Origin: Hyphomonas sp.
Lineage (GTDB): Bacteria; Pseudomonadota; Alphaproteobacteria; Caulobacterales; Hyphomonadaceae
Length of the DNA: 22,340 bases
NCBI GenBank assembly: GCA_003486945.1
Contig: DNFL01000331.1
Location: forward strand, 1 to 22,340
Reading direction: 5' to 3'
Position numbers and translations under genes: made by a program. Of the stretch, positions 1 to 6,827 are shown piece by piece. Position 1 is the stretch's first letter, and every line of letters begins with the position of its first letter. The notes under the pieces are model-generated. The model saw nothing but the letters and a program-made list of their open reading frames with translations, did not search any database and was not told where the DNA came from.

Positions 1-17
1 TCCCTCCCTCTCCGCCA
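1..17 (+). tRNA. 3' end of a tRNA-Ser gene (partial)
   Basis: The first 17 bases read as the 3' end of a tRNA: a T-stem 3' strand (CCCTC, 2-6), an acceptor 3' strand CCTCTCC (7-13), discriminator G14 and an encoded CCA (15-17). An acceptor end of CTCTCC followed by G73 and CCA is typical of bacterial tRNA-Ser. The rest of the gene lies before the window, so the anticodon and isoacceptor cannot be read. tRNA-Ser genes are common integration targets, which fits the remnants that follow. Confidence 0.72.
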
Positions 18-138
18 TGATATTCTTATAAATATATGAAAATAAAGGGAATTTGACCGCAGGTCTAATTCATGTCCCCACATTTGCCCCCACACTTCGA
101 AGCGGCTTGGGACGATTTTCGACAGTTCTCAGCGTTCG

Positions 139-480
139 TCAGCGAGTTGCGTTGGCAGCTGACCGAGCTGGCTTAAGAGCAGTACCGAGCCGCGCCCGCT
201 CCAGCATCCTCAGGAGCTTCTCATACTGCCGCGTCAGCCGCTCATCGAGAACGAGGAGCCGGTCCATCCGCTGCGGGTCGAGGCTCTCGCCCCAGGCCTG
301 AACGCGGATGTGCGGCCGCAGGGCCATGTCGGCTTCAGTGCGCTGCACGTTCGGGCGGGCTTTGACGAGCAGAAAGCCGAGCAGCCTGTCTGCCTCTGGC
401 TTGTAGCGCTCGTCTTCTTCCAACTCGCTTTCGACGAGCAATCGATCACTGGATCGATTGCTTTGCCGTCTCACTGTCAT
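139..480 (-). CDS. Hypothetical 113-aa protein, unrecognised
   Basis: This is a highly charged, Arg/Glu/Leu-rich reading frame of 113 residues beginning MTVRRQSNRSSD. It looks soluble and alpha-helical, with a C-terminal stretch (LDERLTRQYEKLLRMLERA) that would form an amphipathic helix. There is no signal peptide or membrane segment. I do not recognise a family. The frame is also open upstream to a possible start at 531, but that extension runs over the cysA remnant beginning near 495, so the ATG at 480 is the better start. It lies between a tRNA-Ser end and pseudogenes, so it may be accessory or mobile-element cargo. An 11-bp inverted repeat sits in its first codons. It could be a spurious frame in GC-rich DNA. 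Confidence 0.4.
   Translation of the reverse strand: MTVRRQSNRSSDRLLVESELEEDERYKPEADRLLGFLLVKARPNVQRTEADMALRPHIRVQAWGESLDPQRMDRLLVLDERLTRQYEKLLRMLERARLGTALKPARSAANATR
437..462. repeat. 11-bp inverted repeat with 4-nt loop
   Basis: Arms AGCAATCGATC (437-447) and GATCGATTGCT (452-462) are perfect inverted repeats around the loop ACTG. They lie inside the first codons of the 113-aa minus-strand frame and about 30 bases from the cysA-remnant junction. No T-run follows on either strand, so a terminator is unlikely. It may be a protein-binding or recombination site, or a by-product of the codons used. Confidence 0.5.
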
Positions 481-494
481 AGATCCCGCGCCGC

Positions 495-938
495 GGCACG
501 CCTGAAGATATTTATGAGCGGCCAGAAACAAAGTTCGTGTACGAATTTGTGGGTGAGTCCAACAAGATTGAACTGGTGGCAGAAGACCGACAGGTTCTGC
601 TGCCTAACGGCGAGCGGTACCGGCTACCCGAAGGTGGCGGAGGTATCATTGCCATCTATTTCAGGCCTCATGACATCAGGATCATGAGCAAAAATGAATC
701 CGGCATCCGTGCAGATGTGGAAAGCGTGCGCAGGATCGGCGCAAGCGTGAGGACGCAGGTGTCCGCTTCTTTCGGGAAGTTTGAAGCGGACCTTCCCCTT
801 GATGCGAACATCAAGGCAGGGGACAGGCTTAGTATTGCGATCGCCCGGTTCAAGTTGTTTGTGGGAACTGACAAAATATGTTCAGAGGGTGGTATTGTTG
901 GCGCTACCGGGGTTAAAGCGCCCAAATCCGGGGCGTAG
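495..938 (+). pseudogene. cysA: C-terminal fragment of sulfate ABC transporter ATPase CysA
   Basis: From about 495 the frame reads GTPEDIYERPETKFVYEFVG, the segment that links the nucleotide-binding domain to the C-terminal regulatory domain in CysA-type importers (GTPxxVYxxPxxxFVxxFLG). YFRPHDIRI follows, then a TOBE-like VRRIGASVRTQVSASFGKFEADLP and AGDRLSIAIARFKLF, ending at a TAG at 936-938. In the family this ATPase energises sulfate/thiosulfate uptake. Here Walker A, the signature motif and Walker B are all missing: only about 147 of roughly 350 residues remain. An in-frame TAG at 480-482 closes the frame just upstream. A GTG at 537 could start a short product, but it would lack ATPase function. 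The IS6-type transposase fragment begins 10 bases after its stop, so mobile-element rearrangement probably cut the gene. Confidence 0.85.
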
Positions 939-947
939 CTTCCGGAA

Positions 948-1106
948 ATGACCAAGAACCCTTCCACAATTTCAATACGTCGCCCGAGGTCATTCAGCTT
1001 GGCGTGCTGATGTATGTACGATTTCCGCTGTCGCTTCGGAATGTAGAAGACCTTGCTTCACGAACGGGGCATCGACGGTTCCCACGAAAGCGTCCGATTA
1101 TGGATT
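948..1106 (+). mobile_element. N-terminal remnant of an IS6-family transposase
   Basis: The DNA encodes FNTSPEVIQLGVLMYVRFPL, then SLRNVED, then after a +1 shift LHERGID, then SHESVRLWID. This is the N-terminal helix-turn-helix region of alphaproteobacterial IS6-family transposases. The ATG at 948 is one base out of frame with the conserved block beginning at 971. A second shift lies near 1050, where an extra G follows GACCTT. Nothing recognisable as transposase follows after about 1106, so the catalytic DDE domain is absent. The fragment aligns closely in DNA with the longer decayed copy beginning at 8979. It cannot be functional. Confidence 0.82.
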
Positions 1107-1177
1107 GATTGCTTCAGGTCGTGATCCGCCTGCAAGATCCGCAGACGGATTGTCTGGAACTTTCCGCGCGACCGGGA

Positions 1178-1681
1178 TCAGGGGCGGAGGTTGGCGACGA
1201 CCTGGGAGGCGCTGTAGAGCGAGGGGCTTGCGGCGGCGTCCTTGTTGGACATCAGGATTTCGAGCGAGACTACCGTCTCTTTCTTCTGCACCGTTGTTTC
1301 GGTGTCATAGGTGGGCGGCAGCGGGTGGACCCTCGAGGTGCAGCCGAGAAGGCCGCAATTGCGGGTGACGAAATAGTCCGGGCGCATGCCGGCATCGGCG
1401 ATCACCCGTTCCTCTTTCGAGCTTTCGGCGCCGCGCGAGACGATCTCGAAGGTCGAGTAGCCTTTCTCGAGTGTGAGTTCGGCGGCGCGCAGCAGGGCAT
1501 AGTCCTGGGCCTTGCTGGCATCGCTGCCGCTGGCGCGGTACTGGAGGCGGTAACGATTCTTTTCAACGACCTGTTCGGAGTAGCCGGTGGCCGCGGCGCT
1601 GCGGGCCTCATGGTAGGCAGGGGTGCTGGCGCAGGCGCCTACGATGAGGAGCGCTGCAGCGGCGATCAGTGCGGGTTTCAT
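1178..1681 (-). CDS. CC0125/CC1285-type lipoprotein
   Basis: This 167-aa protein begins with a short lysine-containing, Ala/Leu-rich signal and a lipobox ending LIVGAC, with the lipidated cysteine at position 17. The body contains YALLRAAELTLEKGYSTFEIV (about 61-81), a motif I associate with the small lipoprotein family named after Caulobacter CC0125/CC1285, whose biochemical role is not established. Two cysteines (109 and 114, in RNCGLLGC) could form a disulfide. It should be anchored in the envelope. The start is supported by an AAGGAG about 8 bases upstream. It begins 20 bases after the anti-sigma gene stop and is probably the third gene of the sigma operon, so its amount may follow sigma activity. 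Confidence 0.78.
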   Translation of the reverse strand: MKPALIAAAALLIVGACASTPAYHEARSAAATGYSEQVVEKNRYRLQYRASGSDASKAQDYALLRAAELTLEKGYSTFEIVSRGAESSKEERVIADAGMRPDYFVTRNCGLLGCTSRVHPLPPTYDTETTVQKKETVVSLEILMSNKDAAASPSLYSASQVVANLRP

Positions 1682-1701
1682 GGGTGTGGTCTCCTTCCGG
1701 A

Positions 1702-2505
1702 TCAGGGAATGGTGGGGGACTGGCGCCAGCCGGTATTGATCTGGGCCAGCTCTTCTTCAGGGGCGAGGGGGGCGTCCGCCATCAGAGTATCCAGCAATGC
1801 CTCGACATTGATGACGGCGTGCGTGCTGGCGGTGCGGTAAATGTCCGTACCCGACCTGTCGGCGGGGCCGGCATAAGCGGCCATCATCATTCGCCAATCG
1901 CCGCCGGACTCGCAAGCAACGATCCGTGTCGCCACACCTGAGGCCTCGACATCGGCGAGCCGGCACCAGCCGCCATCGGCAGAGGCGAAGGTGAAGCGGA
2001 CGCGGCCATGTTCGCCTTCGCCGAGCGGAACAGCTGCTTCGCTGGGTGCGGCGGCAAACATGCGTCCGAGCGGGCTTTCGGCAATGATCAGGCCGCCGGA
2101 ATCGATTGCGCCGGGAGACGGAAGGTCTGATGTGGGGACAACCGCCTGCCAGGCGAAGAAGCCGGCTCCGATGGCCGCGCAGGCGGCAAGCGCCCGGTGA
2201 TCATTGAAGAAACGTCCGGGAGCGGAGCGTTTACGGAAGGCCGTGATATTGCTTCTGCCTCCGCCAGAGGCAGCGCTGCGCAGCGCGTCCATCTGGCGCT
2301 GCAGGCCTTCGCTCAACGGCACGGCGTCGATGGAGGCGGCGTGGCCGATGAAGTCGGCATTTGCAAGTGCAAGCGCTTCGAGCCTTGCGGCAAGTTCCGG
2401 GCTGGCTGCGATCAGGGATTCGAGGGCGGCGCGCTCGTCTTCCGGCAGCATGTTGTCGAGATAGGCGCTGAGTTTTTCATCCATCGTGGTCATGTCGGGC
2501 CTCAC
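1702..2505 (-). CDS. Membrane-bound anti-sigma factor
   Basis: This is a 267-aa protein with a cytoplasmic helical region (about 8-75; DEKLSAYLDNMLPEDERAALES is typical of anti-sigma domains), one transmembrane segment (about 104-122) and a periplasmic domain of about 145 residues holding two cysteines (181 and 198). The family binds its partner ECF sigma factor at the membrane and frees it on an envelope signal, often by proteolysis. The usual zinc-binding HxxxCxxC pattern is absent. The GTG at 2505 overlaps the sigma stop codon as GTGA, indicating translational coupling; ATGs at 2493 and 2484 are alternatives that leave the domain intact. Its partner is surely the adjacent upstream gene. 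The signal sensed is unknown; the divergent S8 protease is a possible player in release. Confidence 0.85.
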   Translation of the reverse strand: MRPDMTTMDEKLSAYLDNMLPEDERAALESLIAASPELAARLEALALANADFIGHAASIDAVPLSEGLQRQMDALRSAASGGGRSNITAFRKRSAPGRFFNDHRALAACAAIGAGFFAWQAVVPTSDLPSPGAIDSGGLIIAESPLGRMFAAAPSEAAVPLGEGEHGRVRFTFASADGGWCRLADVEASGVATRIVACESGGDWRMMMAAYAGPADRSGTDIYRTASTHAVINVEALLDTLMADAPLAPEEELAQINTGWRQSPTIP

Positions 2506-2999
2506 GCAGCATATCCAGTTGCATCCGCGAGCATCGCGCGGGCGCGGGCGAGACGGCTCATGACCGTGCCAACGGGAACTTCGAGAATGTCAGAAGCCTC
2601 CTTGTACGAACTGCCGCCGACAGCCACGAGCGCCAGAACGTCGCGATAAGCCGCCGGCATCGCTTGCATGGCGGCTTCGGTGCGGGACAACATCATGCGG
2701 TCCGCGGCTTCGGTTTCGGCAGAGGAAGATTCGGTAGCGGCAAGGCTGAGATCCGGCAGCGCTTCTGTGCGCACCGACCGTGCGCGCAGCCCGTCGATCC
2801 AGAGATTGCGGCAGAGGCGGAACATCCAGCGTTTCATATCGGTTCCTTCCGGCACGCCCTTGGACAGAACGCGTTCAATCGTGGTCTGCACGAGGTCGTC
2901 GGCTTCCGCGGCATCGCGGCAAAGGGAGAACGCAAACCGGCGGACATGCGGCGCGGCATCCAGAATCGCCAGGTGGAGGTCGTCTTTGCTGGCCGTCAT
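2502..2999 (-). CDS. ECF RNA polymerase sigma factor (sigma-70 family, group IV)
   Basis: At 165 aa it has the size of an ECF sigma factor with only regions 2 and 4. Region 2 is visible as AEADDLVQTTIERVL (31-45) followed by WMFRLCRNLWIDGLR (58-72). Region 4 is visible as MPAAYRDVLALV (114-125) and the helix-turn-helix SYKEASDILEVPVGTVMSRLARAR (131-154). It would direct RNA polymerase to a small regulon. It heads an operon with the overlapping anti-sigma gene and a lipoprotein gene. A GGAAT-N16-CGTC element 32 bases upstream suggests autoregulation. No PhyR/NepR-type partner is in the window, and the -35 differs from the GGAAC of the general-stress EcfG type, so this looks like a separate envelope-linked sigma factor. 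Confidence 0.93.
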   Translation of the reverse strand: MTASKDDLHLAILDAAPHVRRFAFSLCRDAAEADDLVQTTIERVLSKGVPEGTDMKRWMFRLCRNLWIDGLRARSVRTEALPDLSLAATESSSAETEAADRMMLSRTEAAMQAMPAAYRDVLALVAVGGSSYKEASDILEVPVGTVMSRLARARAMLADATGYAA

Positions 3000-3031
3000 G
3001 GGGGCGGGGGCCTCGGGCTGTTTGCAGGATC

Positions 3032-3056
3032 GACGAACGGACTGCGAGTTTATTCC
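3032..3056 (-). promoter_or_regulatory. Candidate ECF promoter of the sigma operon (GGAAT-N16-CGTC)
   Basis: On the minus strand a -35-like GGAAT (3056-3052) is followed after exactly 16 bases by CGTC (3035-3032), 32 bases before the sigma start codon. This spacing is typical of ECF promoters. The same two boxes, spacing and distance to the start recur before the Ala-rich gene at 6230, and both spacers contain TCGCAG. That argues for a shared sigma factor, most likely the one encoded here. Confidence 0.6.
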
Positions 3057-3125
3057 CTGCCTGCTGAAATTTTTTTAGCCCTGATCCGTAAATTCTGGGA
3101 ATAATGCCGCCTGGAGATTAAGCAC

Positions 3126-4481
3126 ATGCGCCGGAGAATTTCCGCCTCTTCTTTGATTCTTATCGCTTTTTTTGGCGCGGCCCCATTTGCAGGCGGCCAG
3201 GGCCTGCCTGTGGACCTGGGTGGAACGGTTGATCGCGTGCTTGACGGGCAGGTGATCAACAAGGTCGAGCGGCAGGTGGAAGACCGCGTCAGCCGGACGA
3301 TTGAGGCCATCGAACTGCCGCCGCTTCCGGGCGATATTGCTTCAGGCGCTCTGAACGGGCTCGACCCGCTGACAACGCTGGACGGCCTGAAAGCATTGCC
3401 CGGGATCGCGCAGGCGCTGGTGCCGGGCCGGGAAATTGTGATCGATACCGCCGGCGGATGGGCCGTGATCCGTGATGAGTGGGTGCTGCTGGCAAGCGAT
3501 GAAGAAGCAGCGCGTATTGAGGCCGCCGGACTGCGTGTGCTTGAGGATACACCTCTCACATCTCTGTCCGGACGCTTGCTGGTTGTTGAAGTGAATCCCG
3601 ATGGGCCTGGCGGGCGCCGCGCCCAGACGCTGCTCGAGGAGCTTGGCGCCGAGCTGGCGGACCGCAACCATGTTTATTTTCCAGCTGCGCCTTCTGCGCC
3701 GAAGGGAGCAGCGTCCGGCGCTGTCCGGGTAAATGCGGCTGCGGGCAAGTATGCGCCGATGGGGCTGATCGATACCGATGTCGATGAGACCCATCCCGCG
3801 CTGAAAGATCTTCCGCTCACGGAGCAGGACTTCGTCGGTCACGGGTCCTTACGGCCGCAGACGCACGGGACAGCGGTCGCCTCCATACTCGCGCGGGAGC
3901 TGCCCTTGCCCAAGACGGACGCACCTGCGATGCGCGCAGCGTCAGTGTTCTTCCTGTCCGAGGATGGCACAATCGGAGCGACGACAGCCAGCCTCGTGCG
4001 CGCCGTCGACTGGATGATCTCCGAGGAAGTCAGGGTTATCAATTTCAGCCTGAGCGGACCTCCGAACAAGGCGTTGGAAAAGATCGTGATCGCGGGGCAG
4101 CAGGCGGGAATTGTCTTTGTGGCAGCAGTTGGCAATGACGGGCCTGCGGCGCGGCCGCTGTATCCGGCGGCTTATCCCGGCGTGATTGGGGTCACAGCGG
4201 TGGACAAGGACGGCAAGATCTACCGGTGGGCCAACCGGGGCGATTATGTTGCGGTGGCGGCGGCCGGCGTGCAGGTCGAGGTGGCACAGCCCGGTGGCGG
4301 CAGCCTGCGCGATTCAGGCACTTCCTTTGCGGCGCCTGTCGTCAGTGCCTGGATGGCAAGGGAGCTGGCGGACAAGCATGGCACCGATCCGTTCCGCCTG
4401 ATCGAAGCTGCGGCAAAGCCCGCGTCGAAGGCAGGCCGGGACGGAACTTACGGATATGGAATCCTTGTCCCGTCCCGCTGA
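3126..4481 (+). CDS. Secreted S8-family (subtilisin-like) serine protease
   Basis: This 451-aa protein begins with a Sec signal (MRRRISASSLILIAFFGAAPFAGG). Residues 27-205 look like a helical pro-region, including a propeptide-like LLVVEVNPDGPGGR. The subtilase catalytic domain follows, with Asp216 in GLIDTDVD, His247 in THGTAVAS, oxyanion Asn337 in AAVGNDGP and Ser400 in SGTSFAAPVVSAWMA. All key residues are present, so it should be an active periplasmic or exported endopeptidase. GGAG lies about 10 bases before the ATG. It diverges from the sigma/anti-sigma operon, so it may act in that system, for example by cleaving the anti-sigma factor or by being its output; this is inference. A GGGAATAA octamer at 3097 is too close to the start codon to be its promoter. 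Confidence 0.93.
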   Translation: MRRRISASSLILIAFFGAAPFAGGQGLPVDLGGTVDRVLDGQVINKVERQVEDRVSRTIEAIELPPLPGDIASGALNGLDPLTTLDGLKALPGIAQALVPGREIVIDTAGGWAVIRDEWVLLASDEEAARIEAAGLRVLEDTPLTSLSGRLLVVEVNPDGPGGRRAQTLLEELGAELADRNHVYFPAAPSAPKGAASGAVRVNAAAGKYAPMGLIDTDVDETHPALKDLPLTEQDFVGHGSLRPQTHGTAVASILARELPLPKTDAPAMRAASVFFLSEDGTIGATTASLVRAVDWMISEEVRVINFSLSGPPNKALEKIVIAGQQAGIVFVAAVGNDGPAARPLYPAAYPGVIGVTAVDKDGKIYRWANRGDYVAVAAAGVQVEVAQPGGGSLRDSGTSFAAPVVSAWMARELADKHGTDPFRLIEAAAKPASKAGRDGTYGYGILVPSR

Positions 4482-4483
4482 CA

Positions 4484-5422
4484 CTAGAATGCCAGCTTAA
4501 GCTGAACTGTGCCGAGATTTTCCTGAAAATCTGCGGCGGCGACGTTCGAGTCCCGCTGGCGGTATTCATAGGTCAGATCGACGCTGATTGGTCCGGCGAT
4601 CTGGACCTCTATGCCAGCCGTTGCGGCGGCCGTCTCATCCTTGCGCGCAACATTCAGTCCCGGGGCATTGGCAGCGTAGTCGCGCGCGTCGAAGTCAGCA
4701 GCTAAGCGAAGTTTGACATCTCGGCCATAGAGATCCGTACGCTGAACAAACCTGCCCTTCAGACCAGCATTGTCGTAGCTGAATGCATCATCATCGGCCC
4801 GCGTCTGTCCGCCCTTGCCGCCGAGCACAACATAGCGGCGTGTACCATCCAGCAGGATGAAAGCGTCAAGCTGCATCTCATCGCTGGCGGAATTACGACC
4901 GGTTTCGCTGTCGAAATCGCGTTCGCTTCTGGCATAGGCGCCGCGCAGGAGGAATTGGTTGCTGAACAGGTGGCTCACATAGGGCGAGACTTGCTGGAAG
5001 GTGAGATAACCCTCTCCGTCGAGCCGAGCATCAACATAATTGTACATCACGCCTGCGGATGTGGCACCGAAGGCATATTCCCCCTCGGCCGAAAACCGGT
5101 GGGTCTGCAGATTGAAGGTATCGAAGTCCTGGTAACGGGTATCAGACAACTCGTAACCTGCGCGCAGCGTGAGTTGGTTGGCTGGTTTCAGTTCGGCGCC
5201 GAGTTTCAGGCCGATCAGGCTGGCGATATCGCCTTCACGTGTCGTCTGATCCAGTTCGGCGAGACCGACATCGGAGTCGGCCAGAATGCCGGCGGAGACT
5301 TCGGCAGAAAATTTATGCCCGGCGTCCGTTCCGGCAGTTGCGGAGGGCGCAAAGGCTGCGCAGGCGATCGGCAGGACTGCGCATGAAAGAAGATGGCGGG
5401 AAAGCATGTGTGCGGCTCTCAT
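4484..5422 (-). CDS. Outer-membrane beta-barrel protein, unassigned family
   Basis: This 312-aa protein has an N-terminal Sec signal (about 1-30, ending SATA before GTDAGHKFSAEV). Short alternating hydrophobic/polar strands follow, rich in aromatic and acidic residues (LTLRAGYELSDTRY, SAGVMYNYVDARL, VDLTYEYRQRD). It ends in a strand closing with phenylalanine (TVQLKLAF), the C-terminal signal recognised by the BAM machinery. It is therefore a likely outer-membrane barrel of about 12-14 strands; ligand and transport role are unknown. It lies 76 bases downstream of the Ala-rich gene on the same strand, with a hairpin between them, so it could be transcribed partly by read-through. Its stop faces the protease stop with only two bases between. 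Confidence 0.8.
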   Translation of the reverse strand: MRAAHMLSRHLLSCAVLPIACAAFAPSATAGTDAGHKFSAEVSAGILADSDVGLAELDQTTREGDIASLIGLKLGAELKPANQLTLRAGYELSDTRYQDFDTFNLQTHRFSAEGEYAFGATSAGVMYNYVDARLDGEGYLTFQQVSPYVSHLFSNQFLLRGAYARSERDFDSETGRNSASDEMQLDAFILLDGTRRYVVLGGKGGQTRADDDAFSYDNAGLKGRFVQRTDLYGRDVKLRLAADFDARDYAANAPGLNVARKDETAAATAGIEVQIAGPISVDLTYEYRQRDSNVAAADFQENLGTVQLKLAF

Positions 5423-5446
5423 TCATTCTGGCTGAAAAGGGAGGTG

Positions 5447-5487
5447 CCTGGCGGGCCTCCTGGGGAGGGCGCGAACAGCCCGCCAGG
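5447..5487 (-). terminator. Hairpin after the Ala-rich gene (possible terminator/attenuator)
   Basis: Arms GCCCGCCAGG (5478-5487) and CCTGGCGGGC (5447-5456) pair perfectly over 10 bp, with a 5-bp inner helix possible in the loop. Reading leftward from the stop at 5499, the stem is followed about ten bases later by a short TTTT. The T-run is weak, so it may only attenuate transcription into the barrel gene at 5422. Confidence 0.5.
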
Positions 5488-5498
5488 CGTGTCCAGGG

Positions 5499-6230
5499 TT
5501 ACTTGAGCAAGCTTCCAAGGACGTCGTTGGCAATGTCGGTGCGGACCGCGTTGTTGATTTCGCTCGAGATATCCGCAGCGATTTCGGTTGCCACTTCCGC
5601 ATTGATGTCGCGCGAAATGTCTGCCGACAGGACGCCGGTAATCGATTGAGTGACTGAGCCCGAAACATCGCTTGCAACTGCGCCTGCCGAGTTGAGGCTG
5701 CCGGTTGCCTGGCCGCTCACGCTGGACGCGGTTGCGGCTGCAGTATTGGCCGTGCCGGTTGCGGCGGATTGAGCGGAAGCAGCGGTATCAGCAGCTTTGC
5801 CTTTCGCCTTGGCAACGGTGCCGGTGGCTTTGGCTTGGGCACCTGCAACGACGTTGCCGGCGGCTTCTGCGCCGTCTTCTGCAGCAGCTTTGGTGCTGGC
5901 AACAACTGCTTTCCCGGTCGAGACGGCCGGGCCTGTCACTGCAGCGGCGAGATCTTTCGCAGCGCCAATATCCGCAGACGGATCAGTCATTTCGCCGCCC
6001 TCTTCAGGCGACTGGCCGGCCGAAGCGGAGCCAGAAGCGCTGGCGCTGCCGGAAACCTGAGCATCGGTGCGTGTATCCTGCGAAGTGGACGGATCAGCGT
6101 TGGCTGAAGCGCCAACTGCGACATTTGCGCGGACATCGGCATTGGCGCTGACCTGCGCGGCAGCATTCGCCGACAGCGACAGGGCCGCAGCCAGGGCCAG
6201 GGCGGAAACCTTGGTAAAACGGTTAAACAT
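5499..6230 (-). CDS. Secreted Ala-rich low-complexity protein
   Basis: The start at 6230 is chosen because it gives a clean signal peptide (MFNRFTKVSALALAAALSLSANAAA) and has GGAGAG just upstream; the longer frame to 6392 adds no signal and no ribosome site. The mature protein is about 218 residues built mostly of Ala, Ser, Gly, Thr and Val. It has an Asp/Ser-rich segment, a Lys-containing helical segment (AQAKATGTVAKAKGKAAD) resembling LEA-like or histone H1-like sequences, and a C-terminal amphipathic segment with recurring D-I-S/N-x-E units (about 200-235). It would be exported to the periplasm or surface. I recognise no family. Its promoter matches that of the sigma gene, so it is a candidate sigma-regulon product that coats or stabilises the envelope. 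Confidence 0.75.
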   Translation of the reverse strand: MFNRFTKVSALALAAALSLSANAAAQVSANADVRANVAVGASANADPSTSQDTRTDAQVSGSASASGSASAGQSPEEGGEMTDPSADIGAAKDLAAAVTGPAVSTGKAVVASTKAAAEDGAEAAGNVVAGAQAKATGTVAKAKGKAADTAASAQSAATGTANTAAATASSVSGQATGSLNSAGAVASDVSGSVTQSITGVLSADISRDINAEVATEIAADISSEINNAVRTDIANDVLGSLLK

Positions 6231-6263
6231 ACGTCTCTCCTTTTGCTGACGTGATGCAGGAGA

Positions 6264-6288
6264 GACGTGCGAGCTGCGAAAATATTCC
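6264..6288 (-). promoter_or_regulatory. Candidate ECF promoter of the Ala-rich gene (GGAAT-N16-CGTC)
   Basis: On the minus strand GGAAT (6288-6284) and CGTC (6267-6264) are separated by exactly 16 bases, and the CGTC box lies 33 bases before the start codon at 6230. The sigma-operon promoter has the same boxes, the same spacing and a 32-base distance. Both spacers also share TCGCAG at the same position. Confidence 0.6.
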
Positions 6289-6394
6289 TTAGAGGCAGGG
6301 AAGTTCAGAAGCGCTGGCAAATACAGGCGACTCGCGGTGCCTGCTGGCGCAAAACGTTGAGCCTGCCGCAAACAGCGGAGACGGGTTCGCATTA

Positions 6395-6811
6395 GGCAGC
6401 ACCGCCATTCCCCACAGGATTGTCTCGGACGATGGCACCGAGTTCACCTCGAAGACGATGCTGGCCTGGGTTGAGGATCACGGCATCGCCGGGCACTTCA
6501 TTGCGCCTGGCAAGCCGATTCTGAACGGGTTCTGCGAGTCGTTCAACGACCGAATGCGGGATGAGCTTCTCAAAGAGACTCTGTTCCACGGCCTCAAACA
6601 CGACCGCGAACGCATCGCGGAATGGGTCGAGGATTACAACCATCGGCGCCCGCACTCGGCGCTGGGATACAGCACGCCGGCGAACTACGCGGCCCGGTTC
6701 CCCGCAACGAACGATCGGCTGCGCGATGTGGAAAAGCTCCGCCACTCGTTCGTTGCTAACTCCGCGCCGGAAGGCGTACAAACCGCCGATACTCTAATCC
6801 CGTCCGGATGA
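6395..6811 (+). mobile_element. IS3-family transposase (OrfB) C-terminal fragment
   Basis: The frame carries [19 protein letters not shown] (second catalytic Asp), [20 protein letters not shown] (catalytic Glu) and [15 protein letters not shown], the hallmarks of the rve/DDE integrase domain of IS3-family OrfB. It ends at a TGA at 6809-6811. The first catalytic Asp and the helix-turn-helix part are missing; recognisable homology starts near 6410 and the frame is open somewhat further upstream. About 130 residues of roughly 280 remain. It is not functional alone, and no matching upstream part is present. Confidence 0.88.
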
Positions 6812-6827
6812 AAGTTCATTGGCCGGT

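Noticed and set aside
72..176. 34-codon plus-strand frame beginning MSPHLPPHFEAAWDD
   Set aside because: It overlaps the 3' end of the opposite-strand frame, has no ribosome site and no recognised homology. It may be a relic, but it cannot be supported as a gene.
437..462. Inverted repeat as a terminator or CRISPR-like unit
   Set aside because: It has no T-run and no repetition elsewhere in the window. It is listed only as an unexplained inverted repeat.
1109..1840. 243-aa plus-strand frame
   Set aside because: It is antisense to the lipoprotein and to the end of the anti-sigma gene, both of which have clear domains and start signals. Its composition is typical of a GC-rich shadow frame.
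3097..3104. GGGAATAA octamer on the plus strand as promoter of the S8 protease
   Set aside because: It matches the -35 of the sigma promoter, but a -10 at N16 would fall at 3119-3122 (TAAG, not CGTC), giving a start site after the ATG. The protease promoter remains unidentified.
2197..3104. Several long plus-strand frames across the sigma/anti-sigma genes
   Set aside because: All are antisense to genes with clear sigma-factor and anti-sigma features; they are codon-bias shadows.
6392..6781. 129-aa minus-strand frame
   Set aside because: It is antisense to the IS3 OrfB fragment, which carries the recognisable catalytic motifs.
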